A DNA stretch of 7,525 nucleotides from Microtetraspora glauca. Lineage in GTDB: Bacteria; Actinomycetota; Actinomycetes; Streptomycetales; Streptomycetaceae. Where the stretch lies: NCBI GenBank assembly GCA_000721275.1, contig JOFO01000100.1, positions 1 to 7,525 on the forward strand. The letters are read 5' to 3'. A model generated the notes under the pieces. The model ran no database searches. It was given only the letters and a program-made list of their open reading frames with translations, and was not told where the DNA came from. This document shows, piece after piece, positions 1-4,914 of this stretch; the stretch's first letter is position 1; each line of letters begins with the position of its first letter. The translations under genes were made by a program, and so were the position numbers.

Positions 1-61
1 GGGCGGAACGGTCGGAGGGGTCGGGGGACGGGGTGGAAGGGGCGGGGGTGTCGTACGGCAT
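1..61 (-). CDS. N-terminus of an unidentified protein, cut by the left edge
   Basis: A minus-strand ATG at 61-59 is preceded by GGAG four bases upstream (GCGGAGCCCCATG). The frame stays open to the window edge. The visible residues are MPYDTPAPSTPSPDPSDRSA, a Pro/Ser/Asp-rich stretch typical of a disordered N-terminus, so the family cannot be told. The 170 bases between this start and the stop of the stress protein gene contain repeated GTTGAC motifs, including a perfect TTGACA, that read toward this gene and could form its promoter. The call rests only on the start context and the open frame; it could be a chance short frame. Confidence 0.4.
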   Translation of the reverse strand, partial: MPYDTPAPSTPSPDPSDRSA

Positions 62-162
62 GGGGCTCCGCTCTGCTCGCGTCGCCGTGCGGTCCGGGGC
101 CCGGGCGGGCCGCCGGGGCGACGGGGTCAAGGCTTTCCGCGGTCCGCCGCCCCGACACCCCG

Positions 163-195
163 TGTCAACCCGGCGGGTCAACTCCCTGCGTCAAC
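163..195 (-). promoter_or_regulatory. Three GTTGAC direct repeats at 13-bp spacing
   Basis: On the plus strand GTCAAC occurs at 164-169, 177-182 and 190-195, exactly 13 bases apart. On the minus strand these read GTTGAC three times, the last followed by A to give TTGACA. A further TTGACC lies at 129-124 on the minus strand. They sit upstream of the partial minus-strand gene at the left edge. They could be an array of activator half-sites or overlapping -35 elements. No convincing -10 element was found, so the role is inference. Confidence 0.35.
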
Positions 196-214
196 CCGCC
201 GCGCCGGCTTGACG
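189..214 (-). terminator. Possible terminator hairpin after the universal stress protein gene
   Basis: CGTCAA (189-194) and TTGACG (209-214) form a 6-bp stem, continued by two G-C pairs after one mismatch, around a GC-rich loop. It begins 18 bases past the stop of the stress protein gene. There is no T-tract, which is usual for Streptomyces terminators. The left arm is shared with the third GTCAAC repeat, so the element may instead be part of an operator. Confidence 0.35.
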
Positions 215-232
215 GGCCGCCCCCGTCCGTCC

Positions 233-1162
233 TCAGCCCTGCGGGACCACCGCGACCGGGCACGGGGCCAGGTGGAGCGCGGCGTGCGCCACCGAGCCGA
301 TCCGCCCGCCGAGCGCGCCGCGCTTCGCGCGCCGGCCGACGACCAGGAGCTGCGCGTTGCCGGAGGTGGTGAGCAGGACCTGGCCGGCGCTGCCGAGCTC
401 GACGTGCTCGGTCACCGGAACGTGCGGGTACCGCTCGCGCCACGGGGCCAGCGCGTCGCGAAGCGCCTTCTCCTCGAAGGGCACCAGGCCGCCGGCGTCG
501 TCGGCGAGCCGCAGCGACGCCGGGCTGTACGCGAAGAGCGGCGGCAGGCTCCAGGCGCGCACGGCGCGGATCGCGGCGCCCCGGGCGTGCGCCGTCTCGA
601 ACGCGAACCGCAGCACGGCCTCGCTGTCCTCCGGCGTGCCCTGCTGGCCCACCAGGATCTCGCCGGTGGGCGGTTCGGCCGCCCGGTCGTCGCGGGCGCG
701 GACGGCGACGACCGGCACGGTAGCGGCGGCGATGACCTGCTGGCCGTACGAGCCGAGCAGGAAGCCGGCGACGGCTCCGTGCCCGCGCGACCCGATGACC
801 AGCATCTCCGCCGTGCCGATCGTGTCGAGCAGCGCGGCGACGGGGGTGTCCGGGAGCACGTCGGAGGTGACGGCGAGCTTCGGGTGCCGGGCGGTGATCT
901 CCGCGGCGGCGTTCCGGACGACCTCCTCGGCGGCGCGCTCCTGCGACTCCCGCTCCTGCACGAGCGGCAGGTCGAGCGGTTCCCACCGCCACGCGTGCGC
1001 GAGCCGCAGCGGCAGGTCCCGGTGCTCGGCCTCCCGGGCGGCCCAGTCGGCGGCGGCCAGGCTCTCCGGCGAGCCGTCCACCCCGGCCACGATCTCCCGG
1101 CCCGCGCGCGCCTCCCCGGCCGCTGTCCCTGCCTCGGTCCGCTGGGTGTCGTGACGGGTCAT
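233..1162 (-). CDS. Universal stress protein with two tandem Usp domains
   Basis: The 309-residue protein carries two Usp (UspA-type) nucleotide-binding domains. Domain 1 (about 22-156) starts with IVAGVDGSPES, where D29 is the usual nucleotide-contacting Asp. It ends with a perfect G-x2-G-x9-G-S motif, G124-x2-G127-x9-G137-S138. Domain 2 (about 168-307) starts with ILVGQQGTPED, where Gln replaces the Asp, and ends with GRRAKRGALGGRIGS (276-290), where Ala replaces the second Gly. Domain 1 should therefore bind ATP, and domain 2 binds weakly or differently. Tandem two-domain Usp proteins of this size are common in actinobacteria and, in mycobacteria, belong to the hypoxia/dormancy (DosR) regulon. 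ATG 1162 is preceded by GGGAGGA at seven-base spacing. The gene appears monocistronic and has DosR-like dyads upstream. The protein is presumably cytoplasmic, and its partner and ligand are unknown. Confidence 0.93.
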   Translation of the reverse strand: MTRHDTQRTEAGTAAGEARAGREIVAGVDGSPESLAAADWAAREAEHRDLPLRLAHAWRWEPLDLPLVQERESQERAAEEVVRNAAAEITARHPKLAVTSDVLPDTPVAALLDTIGTAEMLVIGSRGHGAVAGFLLGSYGQQVIAAATVPVVAVRARDDRAAEPPTGEILVGQQGTPEDSEAVLRFAFETAHARGAAIRAVRAWSLPPLFAYSPASLRLADDAGGLVPFEEKALRDALAPWRERYPHVPVTEHVELGSAGQVLLTTSGNAQLLVVGRRAKRGALGGRIGSVAHAALHLAPCPVAVVPQG

Positions 1163-1168
1163 CTGACG

Positions 1169-1175
1169 TCCTCCC
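1169..1175 (-). promoter_or_regulatory. Ribosome binding site of the universal stress protein gene
   Basis: On the minus strand GGGAGGA lies six bases before ATG 1162 and is a near-ideal Shine-Dalgarno sequence. It fixes the start of the stress protein. Confidence 0.7.
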
Positions 1176-1229
1176 TGGTCGTGGCGGTGGGGTCCGGCCG
1201 CGCGGCCGTTCCCCGCTCACCTCCAGCTT

Positions 1230-1267
1230 GGGGCCATCGGCCGTCCCGGATGAGGGCCGGAGGTCCC
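1230..1267 (-). promoter_or_regulatory. Two DosR/OsdR-like dyads upstream of the stress protein gene
   Basis: Read on the minus strand, the sequence holds GGGACCTCCGGCCCT (1267-1253) and GGGACGGCCGATGGCCCC (1247-1230). Both begin GGGAC and end GGCCC, and their centres are about 23 bp apart, close to two helical turns. Mycobacterial DosR boxes have the GGGAC...GTCCC form, and DosR targets include two-domain Usp genes. The sites lie 68-105 bases upstream of the Usp start, a suitable place for an activator. Assignment to a DevR/OsdR-type response regulator is inference from motif shape and target gene. In DNA this GC-rich, GGCC-containing dyads also arise by chance. Confidence 0.4.
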
Positions 1268-1310
1268 GACATGCCGGTCTGTCCGCCCCGGGGCCCTCGG
1301 GGGAGCAGTG

Positions 1311-1339
1311 TTGAACGCGTTCAAGACGCGTGGCAGGAT
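1311..1339 (+). promoter_or_regulatory. Promoter with embedded 14-bp palindromic operator for the membrane protein
   Basis: TTGAACGCGTTCAA at 1311-1324 is a perfect 14-bp palindrome and is markedly less GC-rich than its surroundings. Its left half, TTGAAC (1311-1316), also serves as a -35 element. A 17-bp spacer leads to CAGGAT (1334-1339), close to the Streptomyces vegetative -10 (TAGGAT). Transcription would start near 1346. A palindrome covering the -35 region is the usual position for a repressor such as a TetR-family dimer. No such regulator gene is visible in the window. Confidence 0.55.
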
Positions 1340-1344
1340 GCTCG

Positions 1345-1355
1345 CGGGGGTGATC
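1345..1355 (+). promoter_or_regulatory. Extended Shine-Dalgarno that sets the start at 1359
   Basis: CGGGGGTGATC matches the extended anti-Shine-Dalgarno complement AGGAGGTGATC at 9 of 11 positions. It ends three bases before ATG 1359. This supports ATG 1359 over the upstream in-frame GTG 1308, TTG 1311 and ATG 1338, all of which overlap the palindrome or promoter. Confidence 0.6.
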
Positions 1356-1358
1356 GCC

Positions 1359-2246
1359 ATGACGACGGCGACGCGGACCGGCCCGCCTTCGTTCGGCCGG
1401 ATCCTGATGGTGGCGACGGGCATGCTCATGCTGGAGCTGACGCTTGCCGCGCTGGTGTCGGCGTTCTGCACGGTGACCGTGTGGGCGGAGTCGACCGACG
1501 GCTACGGGTTCGCCGTGATGATGCTGCCCGCGGTGGCGCTGCAGGCGTCGCTCGTCGTGGTCCTCGCCGCGCTGGTCCTCGTCGTGCCGACGGTCCTGCT
1601 CGCGATGGCCCTGGGAGCGTGGACCGGCCACCCGCCGGAGACGGGACCCGAGCCGTGGCGGTGCGTCCCGGCCGCCGCCGCGCCCGTCGCCGTCGCCGGC
1701 GTGCTGCCGGTCCTGCACGCCGGCGCTTCCGCCGGTACGGCCTTCGCCGTCTGGGCGGCGCTCGTCGCGCTGATCGTGCCGGCGGCGCTGGTCGCCCGGC
1801 TCCGCCGGCGGTGGCTGCTGCGCGGGATCGCCCTCTGGGGAACGGTCGTCGTGGCGGGCGTCGCGGTCCTGGGCGCGCTGCTGCTCGGCAGCGGCGCGTT
1901 CGGCGCGGAGCAGCGGCCGCCGGCCTCCCGGGAGCAGCTGGTCGGCGCCTGGACGGACGGGCGCGGCGGCACCCTGGAGCTGGCCGTCGACGGCACGGCG
2001 ACGGCCCGGGGCGTCCGGGACCCGTCCCGGGAGGTGCCGCGCCCGGACGACGCCGAGCGGACGTGCACGGCGTCCGGCGTCTGGCGGTACGCGCTCGGTG
2101 CGGGAGCCGCGGACAGGGTCGTGGCGATCGGTCTCCCGGGCTGCGACGACACCCCGTGGGAGCTGGACGGCGCGGACGGGCGGCTCGTCCTCGTGCGGTG
2201 GGACCACGAGGGGCAGCGGGCGGTGGAGCTGACCCGGGTGCCGTGA
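1359..2246 (+). CDS. Polytopic membrane protein with an extracytoplasmic C-terminal domain, function unknown
   Basis: From ATG 1359 the protein is 295 residues. Hydrophobic segments lie at about 14-40, 52-86, 104-122, 124-146 and 157-180, giving about five membrane spans. A positively charged loop, RLRRRWLLR, lies at 147-155. A soluble domain follows from about 181 to the end and begins REQLVGAWTDGRGGTLELAVDGTATARG. This LxGxWt...G.leL..dGt pattern recalls small beta-barrel or lipocalin-like domains in many uncharacterised Streptomyces proteins. Two cysteines (C236, C262) could form a disulfide outside the cell, with an outward C-terminus expected if the arginine-rich loop is cytoplasmic. No enzyme motif is seen and I do not recognise a named family. 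The gene stands alone, divergent from the Usp gene and convergent with the flavoprotein gene. GTG 1308 would add 17 residues but lies within the palindromic promoter. Confidence 0.75.
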   Translation: MTTATRTGPPSFGRILMVATGMLMLELTLAALVSAFCTVTVWAESTDGYGFAVMMLPAVALQASLVVVLAALVLVVPTVLLAMALGAWTGHPPETGPEPWRCVPAAAAPVAVAGVLPVLHAGASAGTAFAVWAALVALIVPAALVARLRRRWLLRGIALWGTVVVAGVAVLGALLLGSGAFGAEQRPPASREQLVGAWTDGRGGTLELAVDGTATARGVRDPSREVPRPDDAERTCTASGVWRYALGAGAADRVVAIGLPGCDDTPWELDGADGRLVLVRWDHEGQRAVELTRVP

Positions 2247-2285
2247 GGGGCGGGGCCGCCCGGCGTCCGGCGCCGGCCGCAGGGG

Positions 2286-2361
2286 CGTCCGGCGGGTCCC
2301 GGGCCGTCCGGCGGGTGCCGGTTCGTCCGGCGGCTGCCGGTTCGTCCGGCGGGTCCCGGGC
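2286..2361. repeat. Four tandem copies of a 19-bp hairpin-forming unit between convergent genes
   Basis: The unit starts CGTCCGGCGG and repeats without gaps at 2286-2304, 2305-2323, 2324-2342 and 2343-2361. Copies 1 and 4 are identical and end GTCCCGGGC. Copies 2 and 3 differ from each other by one base and end TGCCGGTT. A degenerate fifth copy may lie at 2264-2285. In copies 2 and 3, CCGGC and GCCGG form a five-pair stem with a four-base loop (GGGT or GGCT), so the array could act as a series of weak terminator hairpins. It lies between the stop of the membrane protein gene (2246) and that of the flavoprotein gene (2374). At 19 bp the unit does not preserve a reading frame. Confidence 0.85.
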
Positions 2362-2373
2362 GGCGCGGGCCGG

Positions 2374-3639
2374 TCAGGCGCTGCGGGCCAGACGGGCGTG
2401 GGTGCCGTTGAGGTAGTGGTCGCCGATGTCGCGGAGGCGGTGCGCGGGGCGGGTGCGGGCGGTGAGCGCGCGGGCGTTGCGCCAGAAGCGGTCGAAGCCG
2501 GGGCCGCCGCCCCCGGCGGGCGGGGCGCCCTCGACGAGCTCCAGGATGCGGGTGGTCAGCTGGACCGCCGCGCGGCCGGTGACGGTCTCGGCGGCGGCCA
2601 CCAGGACCGCCAGGTCGGCGCTCTCCTCGAAGCCGAGCGCCCAGCCGGACCGCAGTCCGCGGGTGAGGGCGTCGGTGGCGCGTTCGGCGACGGCGGCGGC
2701 GGTGTGGGCGGCCGTCGCCAGTTCGCCGTAGGACAGCAGCAGGTACGGGTCGTCGTCCCGGTCCGGCAGGTCGCCCGAGGGCGCCCGGCCGCCCGGCGCG
2801 GCACCCGGCTCCGGGGCGACCGCGCGGCTGACGTCCCGCGCCTCGGCGAGCGCGCCCTCCGCGATGCCGAGCGCCACGTGCACGAGCAGCAGCCGGAGCA
2901 CGAGCGGTGCGAGCGCGGTGAACGGCGCGACCGCGTGCTCGTCCGCCGGCAGCGTGCCGAGGACCCGCGCGCGGGGGACCGGGACGTGGTCGAAGACGAC
3001 CGTCCCGGCGCCGGTCAGCCGCTGCCCGACCCGGTCCGCCGCCGGTTCGGCGGACACCCCGGGACGGGCCGGGTCCACCAGGACGACCAGCTGGTCGGCG
3101 GTGCCGGCGGGGCGGGCGGCGACCACCAGCCGGTCGGCGACGGTCACGGCGGAGTCGAAGGCGCGCCGGCCGTCGAGGAGCCAGCCGCCCCGGTCGGCGC
3201 GGGTGAGGGTGAGGCCGTCGCCGGCCGGCCCGGGGCCGGTCGCGCCGGCGAGCAGCCAGCCCTCCGCCGCCGTCCGCGCCTCGAGGGGCGGGAACGTTCC
3301 GGCGGGCCGTCCCGCCGGGGCGGCGAGGAGGCGGCTCGTCCAGGACAGGGCGTAGTGGTGGGCGAGGAGTTCGCCGACCGAGCTGTCGGCGGCGGAGAGC
3401 TCCCGTACGGCGGAACACGCGGTCCGCAGGCCGGCCCCGTGCCCGCCCCGGCCGGCGGCGGGGTCGGCGGCCGTGAGGAAGGCGGGGAGGCCCGCCTCCC
3501 GGAGCCGTTCCACCTCGTCGCGCGGGGTCAGGCCGGCCCGGTCGCGGGCGTGCGCGTCGACGGCGAGGTCGTCGGCGACCTCCCGGACGACCCGCCGCCA
3601 GAGCGTGTCGTCCCTCGGCGTCCTCTGCTGCGCGCTCAT
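2374..3639 (-). CDS. Acyl-CoA dehydrogenase-fold flavoprotein, probably SfnB/DszC-type monooxygenase-like
   Basis: The 421-residue protein follows the acyl-CoA dehydrogenase layout. An N-terminal helical domain (about 10-125) holds AHHYALSW at 93-100. A central beta domain (about 125-230) has GWLLDGRRAFDSAVTVADRLVV and FDHVPVPRARVLG. A C-terminal four-helix domain (about 235-421) ends FDRFWRNARALTARTRPAHR and IGDHYLNG. The FWRNAR...IGDHYLNG ending characterises the SfnB/DszC/TdsC branch, which uses reduced flavin to oxygenate sulfur or aromatic substrates, rather than true acyl-CoA dehydrogenases. In that branch the segment after WRNAR usually reads like THTLHDP. Here it is ALTARTRP and lacks those His residues, so activity may differ. 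The general-base Glu of classical acyl-CoA dehydrogenases was not identified. The Rrf2 gene lies 234 bp upstream on the same strand, with a dyad just before this gene. A role in sulfur-source use is inferred from family and context; the substrate is unknown. Confidence 0.85.
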   Translation of the reverse strand: MSAQQRTPRDDTLWRRVVREVADDLAVDAHARDRAGLTPRDEVERLREAGLPAFLTAADPAAGRGGHGAGLRTACSAVRELSAADSSVGELLAHHYALSWTSRLLAAPAGRPAGTFPPLEARTAAEGWLLAGATGPGPAGDGLTLTRADRGGWLLDGRRAFDSAVTVADRLVVAARPAGTADQLVVLVDPARPGVSAEPAADRVGQRLTGAGTVVFDHVPVPRARVLGTLPADEHAVAPFTALAPLVLRLLLVHVALGIAEGALAEARDVSRAVAPEPGAAPGGRAPSGDLPDRDDDPYLLLSYGELATAAHTAAAVAERATDALTRGLRSGWALGFEESADLAVLVAAAETVTGRAAVQLTTRILELVEGAPPAGGGGPGFDRFWRNARALTARTRPAHRLRDIGDHYLNGTHARLARSA

Positions 3640-3661
3640 ACCGTCCCACCCGCTCTCCGTA

Positions 3662-3683
3662 ATCCCACTGGATCAGTAGGGAT
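3662..3683 (-). promoter_or_regulatory. 22-bp imperfect dyad upstream of the flavoprotein gene, candidate Rrf2 operator
   Basis: On the plus strand ATCCC-ACTG-GAT-CAGT-A-GGGAT forms two nested inverted repeats: ATCCC (3662-3666) with GGGAT (3679-3683), and ACTG (3667-3670) with CAGT (3674-3677). One extra A breaks perfect symmetry. The element lies 23-44 bases before ATG 3639 and is an AT-richer island in very GC-rich DNA. Size and position suit an operator for the Rrf2 regulator encoded just upstream. Which protein binds it is inference. Confidence 0.5.
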
Positions 3684-3801
3684 AGTGGCAGAGCGGAAGC
3701 CGGGGCCCCAAGGGGCGTCCGCGATGTGGATGGCGAGGGTTCGAAGGGTGAGACGGTGTCAGATCGCCGCAGGTGAGGGGTGTTGACGGCGTCCGGTGGT
3801 C

Positions 3802-3915
3802 GGTGTGGCGGTGCGGTCAGGGGTTGGTCCAGGCATCCGGGTCGTCCGCCCGCGCGGCGGTGTGGCGGTCCTGTCAGGGGTTGGTCCAGGCGTCCGGGTC
3901 GTCCGCCCGCGCGGC
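3802..3915 (-). repeat. 57-bp tandem duplication spanning the 3' end of the Rrf2 gene
   Basis: Copies at 3802-3858 and 3859-3915 match at 54 of 57 positions, with differences at 3813/3870, 3815/3872 and 3835/3892. The right copy contains the last 13 codons of the Rrf2 gene (AARADDPDAWTNP), the TGA at 3876-3874 and 15 bases beyond. The left copy repeats all of this downstream, including the codons and a second in-frame TGA. The unit is exactly 19 codons long. The high identity suggests a fairly recent duplication or retention by gene conversion. Confidence 0.92.
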
Positions 3916-4329
3916 GATCTCGGCGGGCAGTCGCGCCGACGCGACCTCCGCGAGCGAGACGCCCAGCACGTCGCGCACCTCCGCCCGCAGCGCGATCCAC
4001 AGCGGCAGCAGCGACGCGGCCGGGCCCGTGTACGCGAGGTCCGGCGGACGCTGGCCGCGCACCGACACGAGCGGGCCGTCGACGCAACGGATCACGTCCG
4101 CGACCGAGATCGACTCGGCGGGCCGCGCCAGCCAGTAGCCGCCCCGCCCGCCGCGCTGGCTCTCGACCAGGCCGCCCTTGCGCATGTCGCCGAGGATGCC
4201 CTCCAGGAACTTGTGGGAGATGCCCTGCCCCTCGGCGATCGCCTCGGCCTTCAACGGCCCCGCGTCGCCCGCGGCGGCGAGCTGGAGGGCGGCCCGCACG
4301 GCGTAGTCCGCCCTGGCTGAAATGCGCAT
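3874..4329 (-). CDS. Rrf2-family transcriptional regulator, CymR-like
   Basis: From ATG 4329 the protein is 151 residues, normal for Rrf2. It begins MRISARADYAVRAALQLAA, the typical Rrf2 N-terminus. A winged helix-turn-helix follows, containing AIAEGQGISHKFLEGILGDM and a wing with KGGLVESQRGGRGGYWLARP. The dimerisation part contains VADVIRCVDGPLVSVRGQRP and a C-terminal helix. Only one Cys is seen where Fe-S members such as IscR and NsrR have a three-Cys cluster, so an Fe-S cluster is unlikely. This favours the CymR-like group that represses cysteine and sulfur-source genes. ATG 4338 would add three residues (MRRMRIS). A -10-like AATAAT at 4342-4337 would place transcription start at or next to ATG 4329, suggesting a leaderless message. 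It lies upstream of the flavoprotein gene and divergent from the leader peptide gene. Its 3' end is tandemly duplicated. Confidence 0.92.
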   Translation of the reverse strand: MRISARADYAVRAALQLAAAGDAGPLKAEAIAEGQGISHKFLEGILGDMRKGGLVESQRGGRGGYWLARPAESISVADVIRCVDGPLVSVRGQRPPDLAYTGPAASLLPLWIALRAEVRDVLGVSLAEVASARLPAEIAARADDPDAWTNP

Positions 4330-4339
4330 GCGGCGCATT
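4321..4339. promoter_or_regulatory. 19-bp inverted repeat over the Rrf2 start, possible autoregulatory operator
   Basis: AATGCGC (4321-4327) and GCGCATT (4333-4339) are perfect 7-bp inverted arms around ATGCG. The dyad covers both candidate start codons of the Rrf2 gene and touches the AATAAT -10-like element at 4337-4342. Many Rrf2 regulators repress their own gene. The repeat is partly coding (MRRMRI codons), so chance symmetry cannot be excluded. Confidence 0.4.
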
Positions 4340-4484
4340 ATTCCGTACGGCTCCGAGGGGCGCCGGACAGCGGTCGCGCGGGCCCCGCGGCCCCGGGTGC
4401 CGGGCCCGGCGGCGGCCGTCCGCGAGGCGCGCGGCCGGTCCCCGGGGCGGCGTCGCGGCGCCGGAGGACGACCGGTCCGCACCC

Positions 4485-4531
4485 TTGACGGCGTCCGCCG
4501 GCCGCCGGACACTCGGGACAGGAAACCCGAG
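4485..4531 (+). promoter_or_regulatory. Promoter and start-site dyad of the leader peptide transcript
   Basis: TTGACG (4485-4490), a 17-bp spacer and GACACT (4508-4513) resemble a vegetative Streptomyces promoter (TTGACR ... TAGRCT). An inverted repeat CTCGGG (4512-4517) / CCCGAG (4526-4531) overlaps the -10 edge and the predicted start near 4520. It could be an operator or a 5'-end hairpin. GGACAGG occurs at 4516-4522 and again at 4533-4539. The leader peptide's ribosome site AGGGA (4541-4545) follows, five bases before its ATG. Confidence 0.5.
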
Positions 4532-4550
4532 CGGACAGGTAGGGAACGGT

Positions 4551-4661
4551 ATGCGACACGGCGACGGGCTCTGCGGCCACCCGGCCCGCCCCCTGCCGCG
4601 CCCCCTGTCGCTCACCTCGCGCCGCCACATCGACCTGCTGCGGGTGTGCAGCGCGGCCTGA
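4551..4661 (+). CDS. 36-residue cysteine-type leader peptide of the actinobacterial SRRHxDLLRVxSA class
   Basis: ATG 4551 has AGGGA five bases upstream and the frame ends in TGA at 4659-4661. The peptide begins MRHGDGLCGHPARPLPRPLS and ends LTSRRHIDLLRVCSAA. The SRRH(V/I)DLLRVxSA ending is the signature of the short leader peptides found before sulfur-metabolism and sulfonate-transport genes in Streptomyces and relatives; many end in Cys, this one in Ala. Cys codons stand at positions 8 and 33, the latter four codons before the stop. A ribosome slowed by scarce Cys-tRNA would therefore pause near the end of the frame. The peptide itself probably has no other job. The GST-like gene it should control starts 253 bases downstream, and the Rrf2 gene is divergent. 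The class is recognised with good confidence; attenuation here is inferred from family behaviour. Confidence 0.85.
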   Translation: MRHGDGLCGHPARPLPRPLSLTSRRHIDLLRVCSAA

Positions 4662-4914
4662 CCGCGCCCGGCACCCGGTCCCACCCGTCGCGGAACGCCC
4701 CCGCCGTCGTGCCCCGCCCGTCGTGCCCCGTCCTTCCCGGCACCGTTCTTCCGGGCACCGGCGGCACGCCCGTCCCGGGCCGTTCCCGCTCCGCTCCGCC
4801 GCCTTCACGGGCCCTCCGTCTTCCCGTCACTCCGCTGCCGCCGTACGGGCGTTCCGCCGCCTCCCCGCGGACTCCGCCCACCCGGACCCAGCACCGAGCC
4901 ACCCTGGGAGCACC
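4662..4914 (+). promoter_or_regulatory. Leader region between leader peptide and GST-like gene, probable attenuator
   Basis: The stretch has no gene. It is pyrimidine-rich and C-rich, with long runs poor in G such as 4781-4835, which would suit Rho loading on untranslated RNA. Candidate stems include CCCGG 4736-4740 with CCGGG 4751-4755, and CGGGC 4752-4756 with GCCCG 4768-4772. These share the segment 4752-4755 and are mutually exclusive. ACGGG 4807-4811 can pair with CCCGT 4823-4827. A 13-base sequence, CCGTCGTGCCCCG, is directly repeated at 4704-4716 and 4718-4730. No T-run follows any stem, so a classical intrinsic terminator is not evident. Confidence 0.45.

Noticed and set aside
2286..2361. 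CRISPR array
   Set aside because: The 19-bp units are directly adjacent with no unique spacers, and no cas genes are present.
165..2416. Very long open frames of 680 aa (minus) and 735 aa (plus) across the Usp and membrane protein genes
   Set aside because: Arg/Pro/Gly-rich translations with no family motifs; they are stop-poor shadows of the Usp and membrane genes in GC-rich DNA.
3702..3716. GGGGCCCC and CCCCAAGGGG upstream of the flavoprotein gene as an operator
   Set aside because: Simple G/C runs form such palindromes by chance in DNA of this composition, and no hairpin loop is possible.
2398..3786. 462-aa plus-strand frame opposite the flavoprotein gene
   Set aside because: Antisense shadow; no ribosome site, no recognisable domain and the opposite strand encodes a full conserved fold.
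1502..4684. 1060-aa minus-strand open frame
   Set aside because: Low-complexity Arg/Pro/Gly translation running across intergenic DNA and several genes; it shadows the flavoprotein and Rrf2 genes.
4736..4780. Classical intrinsic terminator in the leader region
   Set aside because: Stems are only five pairs, overlap one another and are not followed by a T-run; kept only as possible attenuator structure.
4723..4914. 64-codon upstream extension of the GST-like gene
   Set aside because: Pro/Arg/Ser-rich, inside the leader region and without a ribosome site; ATG 4915 has GGGAG and matches the family N-terminus.
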